Of a stretch of 33,966 nt of DNA, positions 1 to 7,826 are shown one piece after another (within the stretch, counting starts at the first letter, position 1; every line of letters starts with the position of its first letter). The notes under the pieces were generated by a model. The model was not told the DNA's origin and searched no databases. It saw nothing but the letters and a program-made list of their open reading frames with translations. A program made the position numbers and the translations under genes. This DNA comes from Phycisphaerae bacterium (GTDB lineage: Bacteria > Planctomycetota > Phycisphaerae > UBA1845): contig JAGVHG010000132.1 of NCBI GenBank assembly GCA_020056715.1, forward strand, positions 1-33,966. Direction: 5' to 3'.

Positions 1-344
1 AACCAAAAAGAAAAGGGACACTGCTATGATTGTTATGTTGCCCTGACCGAGGGGAAGAATAATCGTCGCTGAGAGGGAGGGATAATTGACGCTTGACAAT
101 CCTGGAGACTTCATCGCGGGCCTGTGCCACAGGGTCTGGTTGTTTGTCACAATTGTCCTGGCGGCGATACGCCCCATTGTGTCAACCCACAACATCTATT
201 CATTGCTTCGCAAACAGAGAACCTGCAGGATGCAGGAAGAAAGAAAGGAAAAAAGCAGCCTTCCACGTAATCGGAGAAAGTCGGTACTGGTATCGTTTGA
301 AGCGTGCCCGCGCTTGACAGAGCTGCTATAAGAGGCTTGCCGAC
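1..344. other. Left edge, no gene supported
   Basis: Nothing here can be called a gene. A plus-strand frame is open from base 1 to a TGA at 70-72 and could be the last 23 codons of a gene outside the window, but it is too short to recognise. Longer open frames at 86-331 have no convincing ribosome-binding site and an unstructured Arg/Cys-rich translation. TTGACA-like hexamers at 93-98 and 314-319 lack a partner -10 box at normal spacing. Confidence 0.5.
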
Positions 345-1391
345 TCAACTCGCCGTACGGGGCGCATTGGGCAACGGAAGAAATAGCTGAACCATCGTCT
401 TTCCGTTCAGGCACGCCATTTTTTCCCGTAGCTCAAGCATGTTTTGGCATGTCCGCGCTATACCAATCAGCGCCCAAATATGCTCGACAAGCTTCTTCAA
501 ACCGTACTGCCCTGACAGCCACTGATGGTAGTTTTGGCCGTGTCGTGGCGACGGAGCGTTTTCTTTCAGCCACCTCGCCACATCCTTATCGAGGTATTCG
601 TAGACCAACTCCATGACCAAGCGGCCCCAATACTTCGGACGCTGAGTCACCGTTCCCTTCCAGTTCGTCAGCCGTGCAAACTCGATCCAAAGCTCATCCG
701 GAAACGTCTTTTCCCACTTGCGCATTTCATCTTCAAGGTACGCCCGAAGCTTGACCTGTAGCGCATCGCTCGCCCGCTCATACTGATAGCCGGTTGCCTC
801 GTCGATTAGGGCGTCTAGGCCGACCTTTGCCCATGCAGCGAGCAACATGCTCGCTTTAATCGCCATTTGAGTTTGTCGGGCGGTTAGCTTATGCACCTGC
901 GGCTCGACTGCGCTCGCTTCGAGGGCGCGGACGAACCCTCGACAAACTTCGATCACCAAATCAGAGGGAAGCCCTTTAACTTGCGTCTCCAGTCCCTCGA
1001 CTTCCGGCAATCGGAAAGCAACCAATCCCTCGAGTACTAAGTTCATATCAATAAAAGGCTTAAGTGCGGAGACGGCTAGATACTTCTCGAGGCCGCCTCC
1101 TCCTTTAATGTCGGTCAGCGTTTCGGTAAATGAAGTCCGGCCAACAACCCTTTGTCCGGTATCGAGAACGTAGACCGGCAACTCGATACCAGGCAGGGCA
1201 AGCGTGCCCTTGTACTTTGCTTCTGGTACTCGGTTCGGATCAACGATCTTCGCGGCCACTCTGTTCCATCGGGCCTGCGAAGCCTTGCTGGCAAGCTCCC
1301 GCCGCTCTTCTGGCGACATAGAAGCGGCCCTGGCCCTTCCGCCCTTAGCCCGTCCTGCCGACGCCACGACTCCATCTTGTTCGTTCTTCAT
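345..1391 (-). CDS. P63C domain-containing protein
   Basis: The 348-residue product resembles P63C-domain proteins, a family of unknown function found on bacterial chromosomes, phages and plasmids. The N-terminus (about residues 1-45) is Ala/Arg-rich and resembles the short KGG-type or DNA-contacting leaders seen in these proteins. The P63C-like core lies near residues 215-310 and contains W-x-K-TFPDELW, a conserved RPKYWG segment and HQWL, followed by a helical tail with LKKLVEHIWALI. I chose the ATG at 1391 over the in-frame ATG at 1418 because AAAGGAG (complement of 1397-1403) sits five bases before it. A near-consensus promoter lies just upstream. The assignment is from motif recognition only; the molecular role is unknown. 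The gene may be mobile-element cargo, though no integrase or phage gene is next to it. Confidence 0.82.
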   Translation of the reverse strand: MKNEQDGVVASAGRAKGGRARAASMSPEERRELASKASQARWNRVAAKIVDPNRVPEAKYKGTLALPGIELPVYVLDTGQRVVGRTSFTETLTDIKGGGGLEKYLAVSALKPFIDMNLVLEGLVAFRLPEVEGLETQVKGLPSDLVIEVCRGFVRALEASAVEPQVHKLTARQTQMAIKASMLLAAWAKVGLDALIDEATGYQYERASDALQVKLRAYLEDEMRKWEKTFPDELWIEFARLTNWKGTVTQRPKYWGRLVMELVYEYLDKDVARWLKENAPSPRHGQNYHQWLSGQYGLKKLVEHIWALIGIARTCQNMLELREKMACLNGKTMVQLFLPLPNAPRTAS

Positions 1392-1433
1392 GCTATCTCC
1401 TTTCGTCTGGAACATCATGTCCTTCGTCTCTGC

Positions 1434-1487
1434 AATGCTAGCTCCTGTTAGCTAGTACAATATACATGCACAAGCTAGCATTGACAA
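1434..1487 (-). promoter_or_regulatory. Promoter of the P63C gene with GCTAG operator-like boxes
   Basis: Read on the minus strand, TTGTCA (complement of 1482-1487) and TATATT (complement of 1459-1464) are separated by exactly 17 bases, each one mismatch from the sigma-70 consensus. A 9-bp perfect inverted repeat, AATGCTAGC at 1434-1442 and its complement at 1474-1482, brackets the -10 region. A third partial box, GCTAG, lies at 1451-1455 by the expected start point. The upstream box touches the -35 hexamer and the downstream one lies just after the start, the geometry of a repressor operator. The regulator is not known; the neighbouring winged-helix protein is one candidate. Confidence 0.6.
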
Positions 1488-1635
1488 GGCAAGAAAGCTG
1501 TCGTCTCGGCTTTGGTTGAGGGCGTTACCGTCAATTCGACGGTTCGTATAACGGGCGTCGCAAAGACTACGGTCCTACGTTTGGTTAGTTCTCTGAGCAA
1601 TGCATGCGGCTTCTGTCGTGCCCCCCCACCCCTTA

Positions 1636-1690
1636 ATTATAACGTCCGATAGTCGAGCGAAGCATAACATACATTATAGGACGTTATAAA
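1636..1690. repeat. Inverted repeat with 31-base centre
   Basis: TTATAACGTCC at 1637-1647 is repeated exactly in inverted orientation at 1679-1689. The AT-rich centre includes a TATAAT on the minus strand (complement of 1673-1678) without a good -35. It lies between the regulator gene and the P63C gene. It could be an operator pair or the ends of a small element; no T-run suggests a terminator. The remaining bases between 1488 and 1778 show nothing I can name. Confidence 0.5.
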
Positions 1691-1778
1691 TGGTGGATCA
1701 GAAATGCCTTTGGGTTTCGGAACCAGTGTTAATCCCGGTGCATGAGGTGATCACGCGACTTGACACTGACGAAAGTTT

Positions 1779-2390
1779 CTAGGCAGTTGGTCGGCGTCGC
1801 ACGTCGTTAGTCAAGGGAGCCAGGACCATCATACCGAGGACCATATTGCGGCCGGCGCGGGTTAGTTCGTATAGGTCGCGTTGCCTCGGGAGAATCAACC
1901 CGGCAAGACGAAGTTGATTGACGTGGTGGTACAGCGGCCCCGGCTTGAGCTTGGTTAGGCGCTTAAGAGCCTGGTAGGTGGTTGGTCCGTCCAGCAGCTT
2001 CCGAATGATCTTCATACGCTGCACATGGCCGAGTGCAAACATCGCCTGGCAAACACGGGCTGGGACTTCGACGCCGTGTTTAGACGTTCGGCGGCCGCCC
2101 TTTCGTCCCCTAGGAACTTTTCCCGCCTCACCCGTTCCCACGGCGGACAGTTCCAGGCTGCTCGTAACCCGATCCAAGCGACGCCCCGCACGCTCCACCA
2201 CCACCAAAGCAGCCGAACACCCTTCCTTGCGGCTTAACATCGGGAAGCGTCCGGCGGCAGCGGATTGGGCGCCGCGGCGTCGCTTTTGTACGCCACGTTT
2301 GGGTACTTTCTTTCGCCCGACACGGCGAGATTTCGCACGCAGTATCGGTCGCGGCTTTCGCCCCGATCTTTGGAAGATCTTATTCGTCAT
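1779..2390 (-). CDS. Winged-helix (ArsR-like) regulator with a basic, AT-hook-like N-terminal region
   Basis: The 203-residue product has two parts. Residues 1-110 are very rich in Lys and Arg, with GRKPRP near residue 10 and PRGRKGGRR near residue 93, both resembling AT-hook-type minor-groove contacts. Residues 113-195 form a winged-helix fold of ArsR/PadR type: FALGHVQRMKIIRKLL, then TYQALKRLTKLKPGPLYHHV as helix-turn-helix, then a wing with RDLYELTRAGR. The order suggests a DNA-binding transcription regulator with an extra non-specific DNA-binding tail. A weak ribosome-binding site (AAGGGC) precedes the ATG. No metal-binding Cys pair is visible, so a metal sensor is unlikely. It is transcribed toward the P63C gene with about 390 bases between; regulation of that gene is possible but unproved. 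Confidence 0.72.
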   Translation of the reverse strand: MTNKIFQRSGRKPRPILRAKSRRVGRKKVPKRGVQKRRRGAQSAAAGRFPMLSRKEGCSAALVVVERAGRRLDRVTSSLELSAVGTGEAGKVPRGRKGGRRTSKHGVEVPARVCQAMFALGHVQRMKIIRKLLDGPTTYQALKRLTKLKPGPLYHHVNQLRLAGLILPRQRDLYELTRAGRNMVLGMMVLAPLTNDVRRRPTA

Positions 2391-2673
2391 TCAAGCCCTT
2401 CATCGCTGTTTGGCGTTATACCTATCGTCATGTTATTACAGAATACTAGAATAATATATTAAGCGATAGAATTCGAGCGTCCGTTATTCGAACTAACCCT
2501 CATGGCCCGCTTCAGGCGGCGTCTCCGAACAAGCCGAGGCATGCGTCTCGTTCAAAAAAAGACAGCGTATCTTTGGGATCCAAATCAGGGAGCGAGAGCA
2601 GCAAAATCGATCCGCTAGAACAAAGGAGGTTTCGCGATTAACGCGTTGGGAGACCCCACCAGACCGGACTCGG
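2391..2673. other. AT-rich upstream region of the winged-helix gene
   Basis: Bases 2415-2460 are markedly AT-rich and must hold the promoter of the winged-helix gene. TATAAC (complement of 2415-2420) is the best -10 candidate but its -35 is poor. Bases 2461-2673 show nothing I can name. Confidence 0.3.
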
Positions 2674-3528
2674 TCACTCCGGTGTCGTCACCTGAGCGGT
2701 CGCGGTCTGACGGGCGGTGGTCAACTCGTGGATTCTCCTGGTGGCGAAACGCACGTTGGTCTGGTCCCCTGTCTCGTTTTTGAGGACGCTCTGGTACAGT
2801 TCGAGTGCCCGGTCGCGGTCATGCAGGCGATAATCGTAAACCACGGCGGCCTGAAAGCGCGCCGCGTGCGGCGTCTGCGGATCCCAGGTCCATGCCCGCT
2901 CGTACCATTTCACGGCGATTTGCTCTTGATTGGGTAGATACTCCTTGTGGATTTCACCGAGAAAGAAGGCCGCGTCGTCGATCTTGTCACTGTTGGGGTA
3001 CTGCTCGACGAGTTGCTGGAACGCGTCGGCGGCCTCGATCATGGTCTTTTCGCGGTAGAAGATGGGGATGCCACTGCCGCCCTTGCGGAGCAAACTCCGA
3101 CCTCGTTCGTAGAGGGCGTCGGCTTCGGGCACTTTCTCGGTCGGACGAAGTTGATCCGACGGAATCTCGGCGTCGATCAGATAGCGGAACGATTTTACCT
3201 TACGCAAGCCGGCCAGCTCAAAATCCGCCCAGGATTGCTTGGAGGCGTAGCCATGCGCGAGGTAATAGTCGCGAAGCTCCTCCAAGCCTTGGTGGTATTG
3301 AGCGCGATGGTTGAGGACGTTCTCGACCAGATCAACCTCCTGGTTCTCGACCACGGCGAGTGTGGCGCCGGACGGCAGCCCTTTACCCATCGGGTCTTTG
3401 GCCGAGGCGATCGGACCTTTCGGAGGCCGACGCTCCCCGAACGCCGGGTCCATGTTACAGGCCGGGGCTGATGCCAAAAGCAAGCCCCCTACCACCATCG
3501 TCGCTCTATGAATTAATTTCGTTCGCAT
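2674..3528 (-). CDS. TPR lipoprotein, BamD/YbgF-like
   Basis: The 284-residue product starts with a short basic stretch, a hydrophobic segment and a lipobox-like LASAPAC near residue 24, so it is probably a lipid-anchored envelope protein. The region around residues 150-270 contains tetratricopeptide repeats, for example FQQLVEQYPNSDKIDDAAFF followed by a KWYERAWTWDPQTP repeat and an ALELYQSVLKNE repeat. The wording 'queue of peptide, tetrad gaps and Tyr/Pro' is the pattern seen in BamD, YbgF and related outer-membrane assembly adaptors. AAGGAGAGG directly precedes the ATG, and a strong promoter lies upstream. No bam or tol-pal genes are adjacent, so the precise role cannot be given. Confidence 0.8.
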   Translation of the reverse strand: MRTKLIHRATMVVGGLLLASAPACNMDPAFGERRPPKGPIASAKDPMGKGLPSGATLAVVENQEVDLVENVLNHRAQYHQGLEELRDYYLAHGYASKQSWADFELAGLRKVKSFRYLIDAEIPSDQLRPTEKVPEADALYERGRSLLRKGGSGIPIFYREKTMIEAADAFQQLVEQYPNSDKIDDAAFFLGEIHKEYLPNQEQIAVKWYERAWTWDPQTPHAARFQAAVVYDYRLHDRDRALELYQSVLKNETGDQTNVRFATRRIHELTTARQTATAQVTTPE

Positions 3529-3577
3529 GGCCTCTCCTTGGCTTTGTGGATGGTTTTTTCCTCAGCTTCCGCGGATG

Positions 3578-3606
3578 ATTAGAAAGAGTGTACCTGTGTT
3601 TGTCAA
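3578..3606 (-). promoter_or_regulatory. Sigma-70-type promoter of the TPR lipoprotein gene
   Basis: On the minus strand a perfect TTGACA (complement of 3601-3606) and TCTAAT (complement of 3578-3583) are separated by 17 bases. Transcription would begin near 3571, giving a leader of about 40 bases to the ATG at 3528. Confidence 0.7.
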
Positions 3607-3617
3607 GCTGGTTTAGA

Positions 3618-3681
3618 GTGCATCCGAAGACCCCCTCACCCTATCCTCTCCCCCAAGGGGGAGAGGGGTTTTATGACGCAC
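3618..3681. repeat. Dispersed palindromic element, short form (copy 1 of 3)
   Basis: The element runs from GTGCATCC to TGACGCAC, which are imperfect inverted ends. Its core is a 10-bp perfect stem, CCTCTCCCCC at 3645-3654 and the complement at 3657-3666, with a 2-base loop. Related copies at 10787-10880 and 12542-12638 carry about 32 extra bases in the centre. It has the build of a MITE or REP-type repeat; it could also act as a terminator, though it is upstream of the lipoprotein promoter and downstream of ispD on the minus strand. Confidence 0.7.
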
Positions 3682-3706
3682 TATTATTGATCTCCTCTTG
3701 CCGGAT

Positions 3707-4441
3707 TTACCATTGGGCTTCCTCGAAGGCCCCCATACGCGGCACGGCCTTTACCGGCCTGGACTTGATGATGGCGTGGGCGAGAGTGAGGTCGCCCTTG
3801 GTTGTGATTTTCAGGTTGGTCGCGTCGGAAACTACGACGGAAACGGGGTGGCCGGAAAGCTCTACAAGCTGGGCGTCGTCGGTGATCTCCTCGCTGCGTT
3901 CAGGGAGCTTACGGTAGGCGTTCAGCAATACGTCCTTGCGGAAAACCTGCGGGGTCTGGGCTTCGTAGAGACCGGCCCGGCTGGCGGTTTCCTCGATGAC
4001 CAGGGAGGCGGCGACGCGCTTGATGGTGCCCACAAGCGGCGCGGCAAGGATGGCGGCGCCGGTCTTGACGGCCTCGGCAAAGACGGCGTCGATCATGGCC
4101 GTGGAGACGCAGGGACGGGCGACGTCGTGAACGGCGATGTACTCGGCTTGGTCGGAGACGATCTTAAGAGCGGCCGCTACCGTGTCGCAGCGCCTTGCCC
4201 CGCCCTCGACGAGCTTCACCCCCATGAACCCTAAGTTGGCGCCGTAAGAGGTTTTCATGGTGTCCATGTCTTCGGGAGCGACGGCCAGGATAGTCTGACA
4301 AACGTCCGGGCGGCTGATGAAGTGTTCGAGGGTCCGCAGAAATACGGGCCGGCCGTCGATCTTGGCGAAGGTTTTCTTCTCCGCCCCGCCGAAGCGTTCG
4401 GCCTTACCGGCGGCGGGGATGATGACACAGTACTTTGGCAT
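3707..4441 (-). CDS. ispD: 2-C-methyl-D-erythritol 4-phosphate cytidylyltransferase
   Basis: IspD transfers CMP from CTP to methylerythritol phosphate in the cytoplasmic MEP pathway for isoprenoid precursors. The 244-residue product has the nucleotide-binding loop PAAGKAERFGG at residues 9-19 and the following KKTF, the central VHDVARP motif, EAQTPQVF, and the TDDA motif, all in the family order. Length fits the usual 225-245 residues. The frame is open further upstream to 4582, but the ATG at 4441 puts the start right before the conserved beta-strand CVIIPAAG, as in the family. Neither possible start has a good ribosome-binding site. ispF, often next door, is absent. Confidence 0.92.
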   Translation of the reverse strand: MPKYCVIIPAAGKAERFGGAEKKTFAKIDGRPVFLRTLEHFISRPDVCQTILAVAPEDMDTMKTSYGANLGFMGVKLVEGGARRCDTVAAALKIVSDQAEYIAVHDVARPCVSTAMIDAVFAEAVKTGAAILAAPLVGTIKRVAASLVIEETASRAGLYEAQTPQVFRKDVLLNAYRKLPERSEEITDDAQLVELSGHPVSVVVSDATNLKITTKGDLTLAHAIIKSRPVKAVPRMGAFEEAQW

Positions 4442-5009
4442 CGGTGGGGATTGTAGGCTACGTATCGCTGGACTCAAGGCGTGGGGATTAGTCATACGAT
4501 TGTGCTTTGTTTTATCGCCTGTCGCTGTCAAATGGGTTCGTTTTGCAAGTACAGTTTTTTGGCAAGTGTCATTGCTTGGCACCTACCAAAACGCAGAAAC
4601 ACGGAAACGCCGAAACGCCGAGATGGGGGAAGGAACGGCACGAATGGACTGAGGCACGGAGACACCAAGGGGAGAAAGCGAAACGCAGAAAAGCAGAAAG
4701 CAGAAACGCCGAAACCGGAGGGATGAAGGCACGGAGGCTATAGACCGTAGACCGCAGGCTGTAGGCTGTAGTGTGAAGGCATCGGTTGGCTTTCGGTGGC
4801 TTTCCGGCTGAACGCATGTTTTCGTAATCCCCTTCCCCACAAGCATTTATCAATTTTGCGGTGGGTTCGTTTGAAATCCAGTGTTTTCGTACGGCTCGTA
4901 ACTCCTCTCCGGCGCAAGGCGCGGAATGGGTTTATCGGGCAAAAGTCCACCCTAATAACTTCACGGGCGCGCGGTGGGGAGCGGGTTATTGAGCGATCAC
5001 TCCGGAGAC
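4442..5009. repeat. Gene-free region with degenerate short repeats
   Basis: Bases 4590-4730 hold purine-rich decaying repeats built on AAACGC and AAACGCCG, including about two units of CGAAACGC at 4603-4620. Bases 4738-4772 hold a second tract of GTAGACC and GCTGTAG words. The same AAACGCCG vocabulary returns at 9053-9067, 9226-9240 and inside the MFS-acyltransferase gene. The open frames across this tract have low-complexity translations and are not genes. Confidence 0.6.
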
Positions 5010-5084
5010 GTCGGGTCAATGACCCGACCTACGGCTGAGCGCACTGCTGACACAGCAGTGGCACACTCGACGGCTCACGGGCCG
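5010..5084. repeat. Three consecutive hairpins after the beta-helix gene
   Basis: Hairpin 1 (5010-5028): stem GTCGGGTC, loop AAT, followed by CTACG. Hairpin 2 (5042-5060): stem CACTGCTG, loop ACA, followed by GCAC. Hairpin 3 (5071-5084): 4-bp stem CGGC with loop TCACGG, overlapping the TGA stop of the beta-helix gene. Stems 1 and 2 are perfect 8-bp matches with 3-base loops. Hairpin 2 differs from the copy at 9460-9478 by a compensated base pair. They may help end transcription but lack a T-run. Confidence 0.7.
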
Positions 5085-6835
5085 AAGATGCTGTTTTGGA
5101 AAATCGCAAAATCGCGCAGGTCTACGTCTAGGTCCAAGTTGCCGTCGAATGCTGCACACCAGTCCCCGTAAGGACCGTTGTCGGGGCCGAGCATACATGT
5201 TCCCCAGCTCACGAAATCGAAGAGATTGACCTCTTGATCGCAGTTGTAGTCTCCGATGCCGAATTCGTATGCACCCATGTCCACCCGCTCGCACAACACC
5301 CGCGCGTGCCCCTCCAGATCGGTCTCTCCCGGCTGTGCGACAAACCCCGGATCGCCCGCGTTGATGCACGGCGACCCAGCTTGCAAACGCAGGTCGCCGT
5401 AATCGTCATCCACGCCGTCCCACGTCCCGTCAGGCCCGGGGTCTGGCGGACGAACGAACATCGGGTCCAGATTGATATTCCCAACGCCGTCGATCGTGCC
5501 GATCGGCAAACCACCCAGCACGTCGCTGAAGCCGAGGGTAATTGTGGATCCGTAGCGATTCAGGATCTCCTGCGGGTTATCGTCCCAAAAAATACAGTTG
5601 GTTACCGTTGGGCTGCTCTCCGCGTTGTACATCCCGCCGCCGTAGACCGTACCTTTGTTCCCGCTGAACGTACAGTTGGTCACCGTCGGGTAACTGTTGC
5701 TATTGTACATACCGCCGCCGGACGTCACCGTGTTCCCGCTGAACGTGCAGCCGGTCACCATCGGGTAGCTGCTGCTATTGTACATACCGCCGCCGAACGT
5801 GACCGTATTCCCGTTGAACTTGCAGTGAGTGACGGTCGGGCTGCTGCCGGAGTTGAACATCCCGCCACCGTTTTCGGCTGTATTTCCGCTTAACTTGCAG
5901 TGGGTGACGGTCGGGCTGCCGCTGGAGTTGAACATCCCGCCGCCAAACGTGGCTGTGTTCCCGCCGAACGTGCAATTATTGACGGTCGGGCTGCCGCCGC
6001 CGGAGTTGTACATACCGCCGCCGTCGCGGGTGGCCGTGTTCCCGCTGAACGCGCAGTCGGTCACCGTCGGGCTGCTGTAATAATTGTACATCCCGCTGCC
6101 GTTATTGGCGGTGTTCGCGCTGAACGTGCAGTTGGTCACGCTCGGACTGCCGAAGAAGTTGTTCATCCCGCCGCCGGACGAGGCCGTGTTCCCGCTAAAC
6201 GTACAGTTGGTGACCAGCGGGCTGCTGAAGAAGTTGTACATCCCGCCGCCGTCGCCGGTGGCCGTGTTCCCACTGAACGTGCACGCCGTCAGAGTCGGCG
6301 TGCTGCTCTCGTTGTACATCGCGCCGCCGGACCCAGTGGCCGTGTTCCCGCTGAACGTGCAGTCGATCAGCAACGGGGTGCTGAAGCCGTTGAACATCCC
6401 GCCGCCGTAGGTGGCAGAATTCCCGCTGAATGTACAATTGGTAACCGTCGGGCTGCTGCCGGAGTTGAACATCCCTCCGCCGGCGTACCCCGCCCCACCG
6501 CCAAGGTCCGTTCCCAAACCGCCGATGATTGTGAAACCATCGAGGACGGTGTCCGGGCCTTCACGGTTGATGCATGTGACCACGCTATGCCCGAGTCCCG
6601 TGGCGTCGATCGTGGTCACGTCCGCCCCGCCGGAGCTGCGGACGGTGATGGCCTTGCCGAGGAGGTTGATCGTTTCGTGGTACGTCCCTGGCGCGACGAT
6701 GATCGTGTCGAACGGCTGGGCGTCCACAATCGCAATCTGGATCGTCGGGCTGTCCGCCGGGACGTGAATGGTTCCACCGACCGGACCAACTCCGACGAAC
6801 ATCGTTTGTAGCGTCACCAAGCCAGCGACAAACAT
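5075..6835 (-). CDS. Secreted right-handed beta-helix (Pmp-like) protein with dockerin-like tail
   Basis: The 586-residue product begins with a hydrophobic export segment (MFVAGLVTLQTMFVGVG). Residues 22-110 resemble the capping coil of pectate-lyase-type proteins, with PGTYHETINL. Then about eleven repeats of 24-27 residues follow, each built on PTVTNCTFSGNTAT plus GGGMYN, the hallmark of polymorphic outer membrane protein and beta-helix repeats. After a LamG-free linker with CINAGDP and a VDMGAYEF segment come two Asp/Asn-rich EF-hand-like loops (GDYNCDQEVNLFDF and DGNLDLDVDLRDF) that resemble a dockerin. The protein is probably surface-exposed and may bind or cut polysaccharide; no catalytic residues could be assigned. 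The ATG at 6835 has GGAGGG upstream. The DNA repeats make the gene prone to repeat-number change. Confidence 0.85.
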   Translation of the reverse strand: MFVAGLVTLQTMFVGVGPVGGTIHVPADSPTIQIAIVDAQPFDTIIVAPGTYHETINLLGKAITVRSSGGADVTTIDATGLGHSVVTCINREGPDTVLDGFTIIGGLGTDLGGGAGYAGGGMFNSGSSPTVTNCTFSGNSATYGGGMFNGFSTPLLIDCTFSGNTATGSGGAMYNESSTPTLTACTFSGNTATGDGGGMYNFFSSPLVTNCTFSGNTASSGGGMNNFFGSPSVTNCTFSANTANNGSGMYNYYSSPTVTDCAFSGNTATRDGGGMYNSGGGSPTVNNCTFGGNTATFGGGMFNSSGSPTVTHCKLSGNTAENGGGMFNSGSSPTVTHCKFNGNTVTFGGGMYNSSSYPMVTGCTFSGNTVTSGGGMYNSNSYPTVTNCTFSGNKGTVYGGGMYNAESSPTVTNCIFWDDNPQEILNRYGSTITLGFSDVLGGLPIGTIDGVGNINLDPMFVRPPDPGPDGTWDGVDDDYGDLRLQAGSPCINAGDPGFVAQPGETDLEGHARVLCERVDMGAYEFGIGDYNCDQEVNLFDFVSWGTCMLGPDNGPYGDWCAAFDGNLDLDVDLRDFAIFQNSIFGP

Positions 6836-6882
6836 TTTCCAAACCCTCCAAGAGGCACCGAGGTGTACGTCCGACAGTCCGT

Positions 6883-6911
6883 ATTCTACCGGGAAACGCG
6901 GTCCGATTCAA
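6883..6911 (-). promoter_or_regulatory. Probable promoter of the beta-helix gene
   Basis: TTGAAT (complement of 6906-6911) and TAGAAT (complement of 6883-6888) are 17 bases apart, placing the start of transcription about 40 bases before the ATG. The -10 is one mismatch from consensus, the -35 two. Confidence 0.5.
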
Positions 6912-7107
6912 CACCCTGCGAAACCCTACAATTCCGTGCGAAAACGACGGTTCGGAGCGTTGAACACCAGCCGTGGCGTGGCAAACTTGAGACCATTCGT
7001 TCATTGAACAACACAGAAAGGTCCGCGGAGCGGACCCTACTCCTCTACCGCCCCAACCGATGGGGTATTGACCGCCGACCCTTGAGGAGGCGTAAGTCCC
7101 CCGCTTG
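6912..7107. repeat. Intergenic region with a triloop hairpin
   Basis: GGTCCGC at 7020-7026 pairs with 7030-7036 over a GGA loop and is followed by CTAC, the same trailing bases as the hairpins at 5010 and 9122. Nothing else is recognisable here. Confidence 0.65.
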
Positions 7108-7135
7108 TTGACGACGGATGCGGAGGAGCTATGCT
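7108..7135 (+). promoter_or_regulatory. Possible promoter of the small gene at 7181
   Basis: TTGACG at 7108-7113 and TATGCT at 7130-7135 are separated by 16 bases and lie 45 bases before the ATG. Confidence 0.4.
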
Positions 7136-7180
7136 TTTCGTGGCAATTAGGTTTATGTTTGGGGATGCAGGGAGGTAGAC

Positions 7181-7417
7181 ATGATTGACCCGCCGAATGT
7201 AATGAACGTGTATACTGACACGGGCCGCAACGTTCGCTATGAAGTCTTCGCTTACCGTGCGCTCACAGCAGACGAACTTCGCATCGCTGTCGCCTGCTAC
7301 CTGTCGGAGCGAAGGGGTCCACCTAGGAAAGGGTTCGTGGTTAAGATTCTTACCATCATCGGGTTTGACGGACGGATCGGGATTCCAGGACTCAGCGAGG
7401 AATACGGCTGTCGCTAG
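7181..7417 (+). CDS. Small protein of unknown function
   Basis: I do not recognise this 78-residue protein. It looks real because a very good ribosome-binding site (AGGGAGG at 7169-7175) stands five bases before the ATG and a promoter-like pair lies upstream. The sequence has alternating hydrophobic and charged residues consistent with a small alpha/beta fold: VYTDTGRNVRYEVFAYRAL, then a helix ELRIAVACYLSE, a basic loop RRGPPRKG, and a strand VVKILTIIGF. No Cys pairs, signal peptide or membrane segment are present. The next small gene begins 49 bases downstream in the same direction, so the two may be co-transcribed. Confidence 0.55.
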   Translation: MIDPPNVMNVYTDTGRNVRYEVFAYRALTADELRIAVACYLSERRGPPRKGFVVKILTIIGFDGRIGIPGLSEEYGCR

Positions 7418-7466
7418 CCCGTCGGGCGAGTGATCGGGGTCGTTAGGCGGATGAAAGGTATTCTCG

Positions 7467-7826
7467 ATGATTGTCGGTGGTGCGTTCTTCAAACTTCCCG
7501 AAATCCTCGAGGCTTCAGTGGCGCAAGGGCGGGAAGCGATCGTCATCCGCGCAATGGCCACAGCCGTTGTAATTGAATTGAATAGGCGCAACATCGAGCA
7601 TCCAACCAAGCGTGTCGTTGTCGAGAAACCATTTGGAACTTTCGGGCTTAGTTCGTCATATCTTGCCGATCTATACGTTCACCTCTCAGGCGCGGTGAAG
7701 AGTAGCCCGCAACGGATAACCTCTAAATCCCCCGAGCTTGACGGTGGTGGGGAAGCTATTTCGGAACCGATAGGCAGCCGACCCGCTCAAGCAAATCGGT
7801 CACCATCGAGTAAATCGGGGCGATGA
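7467..7826 (+). CDS. Hypothetical protein
   Basis: I do not recognise this 119-residue protein. Residues 1-75 appear folded (a helix around LPEILEASVAQGREAIVIRAMATAVVIEL and a strand KRVVVEKPF), while residues 80-119 are Ser/Pro-rich and probably disordered. GAAAGG lies eight bases before the ATG. It follows the small gene at 7181 and may share its transcript. Its last 71 bases overlap the 3' end of the opposite-strand membrane protein gene, so either its C-terminal tail is an overlap product or the true boundary is uncertain. Confidence 0.45.
   Translation: MIVGGAFFKLPEILEASVAQGREAIVIRAMATAVVIELNRRNIEHPTKRVVVEKPFGTFGLSSSYLADLYVHLSGAVKSSPQRITSKSPELDGGGEAISEPIGSRPAQANRSPSSKSGR

Noticed and set aside
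1-72. Open plus-strand frame from the left edge (23 codons)
   Set aside because: Could be a gene's last codons, but it is too short to recognise and has no domain.
314-332. TTGACA with TATAAG as a promoter
   Set aside because: Spacing is seven bases, too short for sigma-70.
5600-6480. CRISPR-like regular repeats
   Set aside because: They are codon-level repeats of the beta-helix protein with an intact reading frame.
5234-6811. Long plus-strand open frames across the beta-helix gene
   Set aside because: They are shadows of the repeats on the other strand, with Arg/Val/Pro-biased periodic translations and no start signals.
7037-7609. 190-codon minus-strand frame opposite the two small genes
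   Set aside because: No start signal, and the plus-strand genes have better ribosome-binding sites.
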